64,000 nucleotides of DNA, taken from positions 14,446,001-14,510,000 of the forward strand of contig JBHGNT010000018.1 in the NCBI GenBank assembly GCA_043228905.1. The letters run 5' to 3'. This stretch comes from Azolla caroliniana. Lineage: Eukaryota; Polypodiophyta. Below, piece after piece: positions 10,159-19,929 of this stretch. Numbering within the stretch: position 1 is the stretch's first letter; every line of letters begins with the position of its first letter. Both the position numbers and the translations under genes were made by a program. The notes below the pieces were generated by a model that saw only the letters and a program-made list of their open reading frames with translations, did no database searches and was not told the origin of the DNA.

Positions 10159-10810
10159 TGTTGGGATTGCGGTCCCTCCGGATGGGATGTCCGGAGATGA
10201 ATGACGGCAAGCCCGGAGACCGTTACGGAGCCGGATGATGAAGAGTACCCGGCTACGGAGCCGGATGATGAAGAGTACCCGGCTACGGAGCCGGATGATG
10301 AAGACCCCGGCTACGGAGCCGGATGATGTATGTACCCGGAGCGAGATCCGGATGCGGGGACATATTTGTGAATATGTTTGCCAAGGGCCCTTGAGGCTAT
10401 ATTTGTAAATAGCCCGAAAGTCATATGCGTATAAATATGACTTAGGGCAAACAGTTTTACTGTTGTTGCTCATTTTCTGTTTTTCCACTTAGAGGGAGCG
10501 AAGTGAGAGCAGCCGAGAGAGAGAGAGAGAGAGAGAGAAACGAAGAGGTCGACGCCTCTGTGTAATACCGCCGCCTGTGGCGAGGACAGCGAGCTCAAGG
10601 TCGTCGCCTTGCAGCTCGCCATTGTATGTTCCAGTGTATAGTGGTAGTTGGAGTCGTGCACTCCCGTGGTTTTTCCCGTTTAGGGTTTTCCACGTTATAC
10701 CCTGTGTATTCATCTCTCTGTGTCTTTGTTTTTATTTTTCTGCTGCATTGATCCGTGTTGTCTCGGTTGTGGCCGAGAGGCGAAAGATTTGATAGCGTCA
10801 ATTCTTTACA
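10159..10810 (+). repeat. RE4 5' LTR (652 bp)
   Basis: It begins TGTTGGGATTG and ends TTCTTTACA. It holds a 30-bp minisatellite (10224-10253, 10254-10283, a 28-bp unit to 10311 and a partial unit), a TATA-like box at 10430-10437 and a GA run at 10517-10537. Confidence 0.95.
10430..10437 (+). promoter_or_regulatory. TATA-like box of RE4 LTR
   Basis: TATAAATA within GCGTATAAATATGACTTAGG; the stretch recurs in the 3' LTR and, diverged, in other Copia LTRs here (for example RE11 and RE13). It is the likely core promoter for the element's genomic RNA. Confidence 0.55.
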
Positions 10811-10841
10811 AAGTGGTATCAGAGCGACGATAACACAGAAG

Positions 10842-13800
10842 ATGGAAGGCGGCGGTAGCGGGCAGCCGGGAATGATGGTGCTGAATGCGCAGAATTACGC
10901 CGACTGGAAGATCAAGATGGAGGATCTTCTGATTGTTCGGGACCTGTACGAACCGATTGACAGGTCGGAAATACCGAAGGGAGTACTTGAGTCGGAGTGG
11001 AAGCTCCTGAACCGGAAAGCAGTAGCGACGATCCGGCAATATGTCGATGTAAGTGTCCTGCAACATGTGGCGAACGATACGAACGCCTATGAGATGTGGA
11101 AGAAGCTGTCGGGCCTCTATGAGAGGAAGAATGCGTTGAACCGGACCTCCCTGATGAGAAAGATAGTGAACCTCAAGTACCGGGACGGCGAGAGTATGGT
11201 GGAACACGTAAGCACGTTCATGGGATTCGTGAACCAGCTTGCGGCGATCAAGTTCCCGTTGGAGGATGCAATGCAAGCCATCATCCTGATGTGTACATTG
11301 CCGGACAGCTGGGAGAATTTGGTGGTGACTCTCAGCACCTCCTGCACGGAAGACAACTTGTCCCTACAAACGGTAAAGACAAGTATTCTAAATGAAGAAG
11401 CGCGTCGGAGAGATAAAGAACCGGCCTCCGACTCGAAGGCGCTGCTTACCGAATCGGAACGGGGAAGACACTGGAACCGGAGTCCGCAAAGACGGGAGAA
11501 GTCGGGGACCCGGTCGCAGTCAAGAGGAAGACCCATTTGCTTCCACTGTGGGAAGCCGGGGCACTTCCGGAAGAATTGTCGGCATTACCGAAAGGACAAC
11601 GGAGCCGACGACGCCGATTCGAAGAAGTCACCGGAGAGAAACGGTGCATACCGGGGAGCCACGGACCGGAGAGGTCCGGATCGGCGAGGGCAGGACCGGA
11701 AAGGAACGACGGCACTCGCGGCAAGTGAAGAAGAGATAATGCTCATTACCGAAGAGAGGGAGCTGAACCTTGCCGGCGTAGAGATGACCTGGGTGGTCGA
11801 TTCCGGAGCGTCGTTCCACCTGACCCCGGAGAAGAAATACTTCTCATCCTACACAGCCGGTGAACATGGCTGTGTCCGGATGGGAAATGAAGGCACATGC
11901 CGGATTGCCGGCATAGGAGACGTGTGGCTGATGACATCAACCGGATGCAAGATGCTGCTGAAGGATGTGCGACACGTTCCGGAGGTCCGATTGAACCTGA
12001 TCTCGGCCGGGAGGCTAGATGATGAAGGCTACACGGGTAGCATCCGGAACGGTGTCATGAAGTTCAGCAAGGGGAGCCTGATAGTGGCTCGGGCCCGGAA
12101 GGTCAACACACTGTACCTGATGAATTCCCGGCTATGTCCGGAGGAGCTGAACGTGGCAGCCGACACTGCCGGTGAGCTGTGGCACAAGAGACTGTGCCAC
12201 ATGAGTGAGAAGGGGATGAAGAGGCTTGTAGAAGACAACCTCATTCCAGTGAAGCATGTGCACCTGGAGAAGTGCACCGATTGCCTGGCCGGTAAGCAGA
12301 ACCGAACCTCCTTCCACTCAAGGCCACCGACGAGACGTAGCGCACCCTTGGAGCTGGTGCACACTGATGTGTGTCAGGTAGAAACGAAGTCACATGGCGG
12401 AGCCCAGTACTTCGTGACATTCATTGATGATCACAGCCGGAAGCTGTGGACGGCACCGTTGAAGACAAAGGACCAAGTGTTGTCCGTCTTCAGAGAACTC
12501 CACGCGAGAGTGGAAAGAGAATCCGGCAAGAAGCTGAAAGCGATACGAGCGGATAACGGAGGGGAATACCGGGGGCAGTTCCAGGAGTACTGTCGCTCGA
12601 AGGGAATCCGGCTCGAGTTTACTGTGCCGAAGACGCCGGAACTGAACGGGCTGGCCGAGAGGATGAACCGGACCATAATGGAGAGGGTCCGGAGTATGCT
12701 AGCGCATGCGAAACTACCCAAGGGATTTTGGGCTGAGGCAATGTCGACGGCGACGTATGTGATAAATAGATCACCCTCAGTACCTTTGGACGGAGACACG
12801 CCGCAGAAAGTGTGGACCGGTAAGGAAGTGTCCTACCGGCATCTGAAGGTGTTCGGGTGTCTCACATACGTGCATGTGGCAAAGGACCGGAGAGGAAAGT
12901 TAGATCCAAAGACCCGGCCATGCATATTCCTCGGTTACGGCGACGACGAGTTCGGCTACCGAGTATGGGACCCGGTCGACAAGAAGATATTCAGGAGTCG
13001 AGATATCATTTTCATGGAGGACAAGACGCTCGCCGACTGGGAGTCGGAGAAGAAGATGAAGAGCTCCAAGTCGACCGGTGAGGATAAACTCTACGAGGAG
13101 CAGTCCCGACCGGCAAGGGACCGGTTAACACTCGAAGACCCGGCCGAAGACGGTGAAGAAACAGAACCGGCTGAAGAAGATGAAAATGATACCGGAACCG
13201 GCCCCGATCCCGAAATGGATTCGGATGAAGAAGAAGAATCGGAAGAACCGGTTACCGAAGCTCCCGAACGGAGATATCCTCTAAGAGAGAGAAGGGCCCC
13301 CCGGAGATTTCCGGAACCAGAGCACGTGCTGCTAACCGACGAGGGGGAGCCGGAGAGCTTTGAAGAAGCAAAGCACGACACCCAGAGCCGCAGGTGGTTA
13401 AGTGCCATGCAGGACGAGATGGATTCCCTGCATGAGAACCACACATATGAACTTGTGGAGTTGCCGAAAGGAAAGCGGGCACTTCGAAACAAGTGGGTGT
13501 TCAAGCTGAAACCGGGAGATGCCGGAAACCCCCCGAGATACAAAGCCCGGATCGTGGTGAAGGGGTTTCAGCAGAAGAAGGGCGTCGACTTCGACGAGAT
13601 ATTTGCCCCGGTAGTGAAGATGACCTCCATCCGGACGGTGCTGAGCATAGCGGCAAGCATGGACCTCGAGGTAGAACAGATGGACGTGAAGACGGCATTC
13701 CTTCACGGTGACCTCGAAGAAGAGATCTACATGCAGCAACCGGAAGGATTCGAGAAGAAAGGGAAGGAGCACCTGGTATGCCGGTTGAAGAAGAGCCTTT

Positions 13801-14918
13801 ACGGACTGAAGCAGGCTCCCCGGCAATGGTACCGGAAGTTCGACTCCTTCATGACCGACGAAGGGTACCTCAAAACGCAGTCTGACCACTGCGTGTTTGT
13901 GAAGAAGTTCGAAGGAGGAGACTTTCTAATACTCCTCCTGTACGTGGACGACATGTTGATCGTCGGACGGGACCAGGTAAAGATACGGATGCTGAAGAAG
14001 GCTCTTCACCGAACCTTCTCAATGAAGGACCTGGGTCCGGCGAGGCAAATACTAGGGATGCACATCATCCGGGACCGGAAGAAGAAGCAGTTGTGGCTGT
14101 CACAGGAGAAGTACGTGACGAAGATGCTTCACCGGTTCAACATGTCGGAAGCAAGACCGGTCGGATCGACCCTCCCGGCAAACTGCAAGCTGTCCAGCAA
14201 GCAATGTCCCAAGACAAAAGCTGAAAAGGAGGATATGATGAAAGTACCGTATGCCTCAGCCGTCGGGAGCTTGATGTACGCCATGGTGTGTACGAGACCG
14301 GATATAGGATATGCAGTCGGAGTGGTGAGCCGGTACATGAGCAATCCCGGCAAAGAGCATTGGAACGCGGTCAAGTGGATACTCCGATACCTGAAGGGCA
14401 CAGCGAATGTGTGCCTCCGATTCGGCTCCGGTAAGCCCGAACTCGACGGCTTCACCGATTCGGATATGTCGGCTGATGCAGATACCAGCCGGTCCACATC
14501 AGGGTATGTGATGACGTATGCAGGGGGAGCCGTTTCGTGGCAGTCGAGGCTGCAGAAGACGGTTGCGTTGTCAACCACGGAGGCGGAGTACATGGCAGCT
14601 GTTGAAGCCGGCAAGGAAGTAATATGGATGAAGGACTTCATTAGAGAGCTCGGTATCCGGCAGGAGGAGTACCGACTCTACTGCGACAGTCAGAGTGCAA
14701 TCCACCTTGCGAAGAACGCGGCCTATCACTCCCGGACGAAGCACATCCAGCGAAGATATCACTGGATCCGGGAAAGGATAGAAGACAAGGAGTTCGTGCT
14801 GACGAAGGTCCACACGGACGAGAACGGGTCGGATATGCTGACCAAGGTGCTCACACCCGACAAGCTGGAAGCATGCCGGAAGAGGATCGGATTGGAGAGA
14901 CATCCCATGCCGAAGTGA
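10842..14918 (+). CDS. RE4 Gag-Pol polyprotein, Copia type, 1358 aa, intact
   Basis: The ATG 28 nt after the primer site is chosen because MEGGGSGQPGMMVLNAQNY is the usual Tnt1-like start. Domains in order: gag UBN2 capsid (about 10-210); CCHC knuckle C233-C236-H241-C246; aspartic protease VVDSGAS with catalytic D320; GAG-pre-integrase zinc site H448, H453, C478, C481; integrase core with D509, D571 and E606; RT about 870-1110 with YVDD at 1034-1037; RNase H with D1205, E1247, D1282 and D1331. Residues about 755-805 are acidic spacer. All catalytic residues are present with no stop. One protein, cut by its own protease, supplies particle, cDNA synthesis and integration. There is no gag/pol frameshift, as is usual for plant Copia. 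Confidence 0.95.
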   Translation: MEGGGSGQPGMMVLNAQNYADWKIKMEDLLIVRDLYEPIDRSEIPKGVLESEWKLLNRKAVATIRQYVDVSVLQHVANDTNAYEMWKKLSGLYERKNALNRTSLMRKIVNLKYRDGESMVEHVSTFMGFVNQLAAIKFPLEDAMQAIILMCTLPDSWENLVVTLSTSCTEDNLSLQTVKTSILNEEARRRDKEPASDSKALLTESERGRHWNRSPQRREKSGTRSQSRGRPICFHCGKPGHFRKNCRHYRKDNGADDADSKKSPERNGAYRGATDRRGPDRRGQDRKGTTALAASEEEIMLITEERELNLAGVEMTWVVDSGASFHLTPEKKYFSSYTAGEHGCVRMGNEGTCRIAGIGDVWLMTSTGCKMLLKDVRHVPEVRLNLISAGRLDDEGYTGSIRNGVMKFSKGSLIVARARKVNTLYLMNSRLCPEELNVAADTAGELWHKRLCHMSEKGMKRLVEDNLIPVKHVHLEKCTDCLAGKQNRTSFHSRPPTRRSAPLELVHTDVCQVETKSHGGAQYFVTFIDDHSRKLWTAPLKTKDQVLSVFRELHARVERESGKKLKAIRADNGGEYRGQFQEYCRSKGIRLEFTVPKTPELNGLAERMNRTIMERVRSMLAHAKLPKGFWAEAMSTATYVINRSPSVPLDGDTPQKVWTGKEVSYRHLKVFGCLTYVHVAKDRRGKLDPKTRPCIFLGYGDDEFGYRVWDPVDKKIFRSRDIIFMEDKTLADWESEKKMKSSKSTGEDKLYEEQSRPARDRLTLEDPAEDGEETEPAEEDENDTGTGPDPEMDSDEEEESEEPVTEAPERRYPLRERRAPRRFPEPEHVLLTDEGEPESFEEAKHDTQSRRWLSAMQDEMDSLHENHTYELVELPKGKRALRNKWVFKLKPGDAGNPPRYKARIVVKGFQQKKGVDFDEIFAPVVKMTSIRTVLSIAASMDLEVEQMDVKTAFLHGDLEEEIYMQQPEGFEKKGKEHLVCRLKKSLYGLKQAPRQWYRKFDSFMTDEGYLKTQSDHCVFVKKFEGGDFLILLLYVDDMLIVGRDQVKIRMLKKALHRTFSMKDLGPARQILGMHIIRDRKKKQLWLSQEKYVTKMLHRFNMSEARPVGSTLPANCKLSSKQCPKTKAEKEDMMKVPYASAVGSLMYAMVCTRPDIGYAVGVVSRYMSNPGKEHWNAVKWILRYLKGTANVCLRFGSGKPELDGFTDSDMSADADTSRSTSGYVMTYAGGAVSWQSRLQKTVALSTTEAEYMAAVEAGKEVIWMKDFIRELGIRQEEYRLYCDSQSAIHLAKNAAYHSRTKHIQRRYHWIRERIEDKEFVLTKVHTDENGSDMLTKVLTPDKLEACRKRIGLERHPMPK

Positions 14919-14928
14919 AGGGGGAGTT

Positions 14929-15550
14929 TGTTGGGATTGCGGTCCCTCCGGATGGGATGTCCGGAGATGAATGACGGCAAGCCCGGAGACCGTTACGGAG
15001 CCGGATGATGAAGAGTACCCGGCTACGGAGCCGGATGATGAAGACCCCGGCTACGGAGCCGGATGATGTATGTACCCGGAGCGAGATCCGGATGCGGGGA
15101 CATATTTGTGAATATGTTTGCCAAGGGCCCTTGAGGCTATATTTGTAAATAGCCCGAAAGTCATATGCGTATAAATATGACTTAGGGCAAACAGTTTTAC
15201 TGTTGTTGCTCATTTTCTGTTTTTCCACTTAGAGGGAGCGAAGTGAGAGCAGCCGAGAGAGAGAGAGAGAGAGAGAGAAACGAAGAGGTCGACGCCTCTG
15301 TGTAATACCGCCGCCTGTGGCGAGGACAGCGAGCTCAAGGTCGTCGCCTTGCAGCTCGCCATTGTATGTTCCAGTGTATAGTGGTAGTTGGAGTCGTGCA
15401 CTCCCGTGGTTTTTCCCGTTTAGGGTTTTCCACGTTATACCCTGTGTATTCATCTCTCTGTGTCTTTGTTTTTATTTTTCTGCTGCATTGATCCGTGTTG
15501 TCTCGGTTGTGGCCGAGAGGCGAAAGATTTGATAGCGTCAATTCTTTACA
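14929..15550 (+). repeat. RE4 3' LTR (622 bp)
   Basis: Same as 10159-10810 except that it has one fewer 30-bp unit. The target duplication CAATG follows it. Confidence 0.95.
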
Positions 15551-15555
15551 CAATG

Positions 15556-17213
15556 TTGGCTCGAACTGCTGGTGTCTCCGGATCGGTGTGAGGATCCCAT
15601 AGGAACGGTCTTTGTTCCTCCTCTTTCCATCGACCTTGCCGAGAGGTCCAGTTGCAGTTTGTGGCCGCCTCGCCGGCCCGATACCTCCTTGCCGCTCTGC
15701 CTTCGTCATCTAATCACATTCACCTGCCGCCACCGATCTCTCCTATAGGACTCATGCCGGTGTCGTGAAGAAAACCGGCCATAGGCGGATTCGGGCAAAA
15801 AGGCGCATGAACCGGCTCTTACACGGATGGACGCCTGACTTGATATTTTTGATATTGATTCCGAAATGGATCAACTGATTTAAATACTAAGTAGTGCACA
15901 TTTATTAGGAGGGATTGTGCGTATCTCTGTCAGAAGGGACAGTGAATAAAGCGATTTGACTAGGGAAAGGGGCACCCCCTTTTAGGGAACTATTTAAAGA
16001 GAGGGGGGTCGCGCGTTAAGGGGGGGGGGGGGGGGGGGGATGAAGTGCTGCAGGACCGGGGGCTGAACTCTCTCTCCTCCTTCGACCGTCATTCTCTGTG
16101 GGTGTGGGGAGTTCGACGCCTCTGCTTCGTGGGTAGCCCGTGCGCTGCCATCAGAGGCTTTTCCTTCAGCGTTTCTCTGTGTCCAGTGTGTTCTGTCTGT
16201 GTGCGTGAGTAGGGTCCCCGTGTCGGGCCCATCGCCGCCTTGCCGGTTGTAACTGTCGGAGTTTGTAATCTCCTGTTATTGTAATTAAGTGTTCTGTTCT
16301 ATATCTCTACTTCTTGTTTCTGTGTATTTGGTGATTCTCTCTCTCTCTCTCTCTCCTCGGTCCAAGACCCCCGTGGTCCCGCCCCTTCTACGTGCATGCG
16401 CGTAACAACGCGACACCGGCACTCGGGCCGACCGCCGGATCGGTGTGAGGATCTCCATGGGACTCCCCCGCCCTTTTGCCGTCTCAGTTGCCCGCCTTGC
16501 CGCCGCCACCGTTCTTCCCTCTTGGTCTCACACCGGCTCTCGGGCCGACTGCCAGAGTGTCTAGAACCAATGTGTGTAAGGTCATAGCAGCACCTCGGTG
16601 TGAGGATCTCCGCAAATCGCCCATCCTCAGTCATTTGCCTTTGTCCCCTCACCGCCACCGTTCGATACTCTAGGTCTCACGCCAGCTCTTGGGCCGACCG
16701 CTGGAGTCTGTAGAACAGGTGTGAAGGATCCTCCTCGGGCTTGTCGTATTTCAGACCCTTATCCTGGGTCTTCCTTCTCCGCATATCGAGAGGGTGGCTT
16801 GCTCCACACCCTCTCCCGTGGTACCGATGTACTGTTCTCCCGACCTCTTCGTAGGCCTGCTCTATCCTCCCTCCCGAATCGGTTATCCGGAAGTCCGCTT
16901 CGCCATTATCTGGATTGCTGGGTCCCGTTCTCTTGACGCCACCGTTCTCTCCTATAGGACTCACGCCGATCGGTGTGAGGATCTTCGTAGGACCAGTCTT
17001 CGTTCTCCACTTCGTCCCTTGTACTTTTCCCAAACTCGTCGTCGCTGACCTTGCTGTGCTCCTGCCTCCATCTTCCATCTCTTTCGGTCTCACGTTGCCA
17101 CGCTGGCCGAACTGCCAAAGTCTCCGGTCAAGATGTGGGGACACCGATTTCGTAACAACTCCCGACGACTCATCCGAGCCGCTGACCCTTTTTGTGGTGT
17201 CGGTGGAAAGCAT
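15556..17213 (-). repeat. RE2 diverged tandem-repeat block in the place of pol
   Basis: Together with 6660-6802, this block (excluding RE5) shows about six diverged units with a shared core GGTGTGAGGATC near 6707, 15585, 16443, 16599, 16721 and 16972, each followed by a CATAGGA-like stretch and preceded by CTCGGGCCGACTGCC-like sequence. On the minus strand the core translates as ILTPIR in several units. No protease, RT or integrase is visible, although longer frames exist (for example 16677-17213). The function is unknown. Confidence 0.6.
15761..16415 (+). mobile_element. RE5: solo LTR of the RE8 family (655 bp)
   Basis: It begins TGTCGTGAAGAAAACCGG and ends ACAACGCGACA, with a perfect 4-bp target duplication CCGG (15757-15760 and 16416-16419). 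Start and end match the split 5' LTR of RE8, so it belongs to that family in plus orientation. It probably arose by LTR-LTR recombination. It contains a run of 20 G at 16020-16039 and a CT run near 16336-16354. Confidence 0.85.
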
Positions 17214-17611
17214 CCACTCTATGATCGATCAAGCCCGCTTAGGCTTGATTCTCCAATGTCCGGAGTTTCGGCTCCGATGCCGACCCCGCCGGACTCGTTC
17301 CGTACCCTCGATCATCTTCTTCCCGATTCCCGACCTTCGCCCGACCAGTCTTTCTCCTCATGTAAAAGAGGGCGGCTCGTCCGGCACCCTCTTCCGTGTC
17401 GGCACCTTCATGCCGAACCTTGCCCTAGTCGCGCGATCCACGTCCGGATTGTGCTCCACCCGAATCGGGACACCGACCAATCCGATCCCCGGTCGGTTCG
17501 ACTTCCGATTCTGCTCCCCTCGGCACCGACTCTCATTTCCTCCTTCTCTGCCGCGGCTCCGTCCTCGACCTTCTCTTAGGCCGTTTCCCGTCCATCTTCG
17601 CTGGCATTGTG

Positions 17612-18616
17612 CTAGGACTCCTCACTTGCGCCTTCCATCTCTTCGGTCTTATGTCGGCGAACGGGCTCGATTGCCAGAGTCTTTGGAATCCGCGTGGAGG
17701 GCTCTTCTCCGCTTCCGACCTCCTCCTTGGCCGGTCTTTCTCCGCAAGCTGAGATGGCGTTTTGTTTTGCACCCTCTCCCGTGGTACTGTCGTTCCGATC
17801 TTCTGCCATCTTGTGGGGTAGGTCCGTCTCCTCGGCATCGGCTTGTGGCCTCGATCTTTCCTTTTCCTCGAGCATTGCCTCGAGAGTGGCGTACGCCTCC
17901 GTAATCTTGGCCCCGAAGCCGAGCCTTGCCGCCTCTCTTTGCCATTCGACCTCTTCCTGTTGTGATGGCGCGCCGTCACGCGTCTTCCTCCTAGCCTTCT
18001 CGGCTCGCTCATCATCTAGTTGTTGGCATACCCTTCTGACCTTCGACCAGGCCTCCGTAAGGCCATTCGCTCCGTCCTCGTCTTCGAGCTCAATCCCGAT
18101 GGCCTCCCGTTCCCATCGGTCGATCGACCTAACAAACAACAGGACTTTGTCCGCCCCCACCAAACCTTGCTCCCGCTCCAGGAGCCGAGCAAGTTGTCGC
18201 TCGAACTCTCGGAACGCCTTCATTGCGCCTCGGTGGGTCTTCGCCGATGCCACCCACTGGTCGAAGCTGCGTCATCCCTGGCTTTTCCGCCGTCCTCCAT
18301 ATGCCTACAGGAGCCCCTCTTCGAAGGCCTCCCACGAACTATGAGCTTCTCGGAGCTCCTTCACTTCCACGTGCATGCGGACAGGGACGACTCGACAGAA
18401 GAACCCCAGCCTCAATGCCTCATCTACGTCTCGCTCCTCCATTTCCGCGTTGTAGGCTTCCAAGTAGAATGGGACTTTGTCCCCGTTGAAACGACCGACT
18501 CTTTTGACCACTCGCTCAACAGCTTGTTGCGCCGCCTCCCTTCTTGTTGTTGCTCGTCCAAATTCCCTCACCACTTCGACAAAAAGTTGCGTGAAGTCAT
18601 CTTCTTCCAACTCCAT
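17612..18616 (-). pseudogene. RE2 gag remnant
   Basis: Minus-strand translation from 18616 resembles the gags of RE8 and RE15: VERVVKRVGRFNGDKVPFYL, then a segment with KVLLFVRSIDRWERE that aligns with VLLFVKSVDERDRE of RE8. An in-frame stop near 18305-18307 splits it into 103-aa and 213-aa parts. The second part continues as a charged, helical segment (AYATLEAMLEEKERS) to 17612. I see no zinc knuckle. Such a gag could supply particle protein to pol-less relatives; this copy is broken. Confidence 0.7.
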
Positions 18617-18632
18617 TCTCCCTTGCCTCCCT

Positions 18633-18649
18633 TCACGTCGGGTTCACCA
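18633..18649 (-). other. RE2 primer-binding site, tRNA-Trp type
   Basis: The minus strand reads TGGTGAACCCGACGTGA, 4 nt inside the 5' LTR boundary at 18654. It is identical to the sites of RE3, RE8 and RE15. Confidence 0.75.
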
Positions 18650-18653
18650 AAGA

Positions 18654-19438
18654 TGTCGCGTTATTACGCGCGTGCGTGTAGAAGGGGCGGGACCACAGGG
18701 GTCTCGGACGAGGGAGGAAGGGATGCCGAGAAACCAACACCGGACACGTCCCGGAGGCAACTGAACATGAGAGAGAGAGAGAGAGAAAAAAGAGAGATAG
18801 AGCATGTGCGCGACACCGACTCTTATGCACAGGAAACAAGGGCTATGCTCCTGACACCACCAAATGCACCAATATGCACAAATAGATATGAGTATGTATA
18901 TTACAAGGGAAAAGATGCAACCCTGGCTTCGAGCCGGACCAAGGTAGGGTAGGTTACAACGGCAATCTGCTGCCAAGCCGCCGATCGGGGAGCTCTCGGG
19001 CTCGTCGTGCCGAGCGAGGTCTTGCACAGGAGACCGAGCAGAAGCAAACCCTAAACATACACGAACTCTCAACCCATACGACGAAGAAGAAGAAGAAGAA
19101 AGAAAGAAAGAAAACTACCAAGATGATACCCTAGAACGAAGCAAGAATAAGAGGAACTGCCTAACCCTAACTCTAACGGTATACCCTCCTAACTCAAAAT
19201 GGGCAACCCCTCTACAAGGGACCCTCCATTCGTTTTATAGAACAAGGAGAGGGATGCGTTACAATGTGGGATAAATCCCGATTTACATGGGATTCTCTGT
19301 CCCGACTTAACTCCTACTCGGCACCATAAAGGCACCCCTATTATTCACACGTTTTACAAGGGTAAGTGCACATGATGCACTCTGCCGATTCTTCTGATAT
19401 TCCCCGGTTTCTCACTATGGCCCGCAATCTTCACGACA
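18654..19438 (-). repeat. RE2 LTR with internal sequence on both sides (785 bp)
   Basis: The primer site lies on its left and a polypurine tract with RE2 3' internal sequence on its right (19439-19572, nearly identical to 6190-6322). It therefore acts as 5' LTR for RE2 and 3' LTR for a second, truncated unit. Confidence 0.8.
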
Positions 19439-19572
19439 TCTGCCCCCACCAAACCGCACGTCCACCGGTACGTGCCAAGTTGGGAGAAGGGGAGAGATTC
19501 CGTCCAGTGAGAAACCGGTCTTTCGTAATCCGCATTCCGGCTGCGCGTTGGCCTCGCCGGTCCGAACCGTCG
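19439..19572 (-). mobile_element. Truncated second RE2 unit
   Basis: 134 bp almost identical to 6190-6323, starting with the polypurine tract. It breaks off at 19572, where Copia RE6 3' LTR sequence begins abruptly. Confidence 0.75.
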
Positions 19573-19895
19573 TCTATTTACAAATATAGCCCCGATGGAC
19601 TCTCAGAAACATATTTACGAATATGTCCCTTCATTCGGTGAGCACTCCTCACCGGGCCTGCATCATCCAGCGCTTGCGGAGTACTCATTCGGTTCTCACT
19701 GGGTCTTCCGTTTTCGGGTACTCCTCATCCGGTTCTCACCGGGTCTTCCGTTGCCGGGTACTCCTCATCCGGTTCTCACAGGGTCTTCCGTTGCTGGGTA
19801 CTCCTCATTCGGTTCTCACCGGGTCTTCCGTTGCCGGTTACTCCCTATCCGGTTCTCACCGGGTCATCCCATCCGGAGGGACCTGTTTCCTAACA
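19573..19895 (-). repeat. RE6 3' LTR, truncated (323 bp)
   Basis: The minus strand begins TGTTAGGAAACAGGTCCC. It carries several CCGGTTCTCACCGGG-type minisatellite units and is cut at 19573. The polypurine tract lies at 19896-19910 on the minus strand. Confidence 0.8.
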
Positions 19896-19929
19896 AACTC
19901 CCCCTTCACTCCGGCATGGGATGTCTTAC

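Larger units (their letters stand above)
10159..15550 (+). mobile_element. RE4: intact, recently inserted Ty1/Copia element (5392 bp)
   Basis: LTRs are at 10159-10810 and 14929-15550, with a perfect 5-bp target duplication CAATG (10154-10158 and 15551-15555). The primer site TGGTATCAGAGC (10814) matches initiator tRNA-Met, and the polypurine tract GAAGGGGGAGTT lies at 14917-14928. The LTRs look identical apart from one extra 30-bp repeat unit in the 5' copy. With one full-length ORF this is the only element here that looks able to move by itself. It sits in RE2 sequence just right of RE3. Confidence 0.95.
5405..19438 (-). mobile_element. RE2: Ty3-type gag-only LTR element, with three nested insertions
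   Basis: Two 785-bp LTRs in the same orientation bound it: 3' LTR 5405-6189 and 5' LTR 18654-19438. The minus-strand primer site (18633-18649) matches the 3' end of plant tRNA-Trp, and the polypurine tract (minus strand, 6190-6211) reads GCGGTTTGGTGGGGGCAGA. Removing RE3, RE4 and RE5 leaves about 3.06 kb of internal sequence with a broken gag and a diverged tandem-repeat block, but no protease, RT or integrase. The LTRs differ at roughly 20-25 sites, mostly transitions. The right LTR is followed by a second PPT copy, so this is part of a tandem arrangement. I infer a non-autonomous element of TR-GAG type. Confidence 0.75.

Noticed and set aside
17133-17904. Long plus-strand frame 16915-17904 and other open frames in RE2
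   Set aside because: They lie antisense to the RE2 gag, which aligns with the RE8 and RE15 gags; GC-rich composition keeps the antisense frames open.
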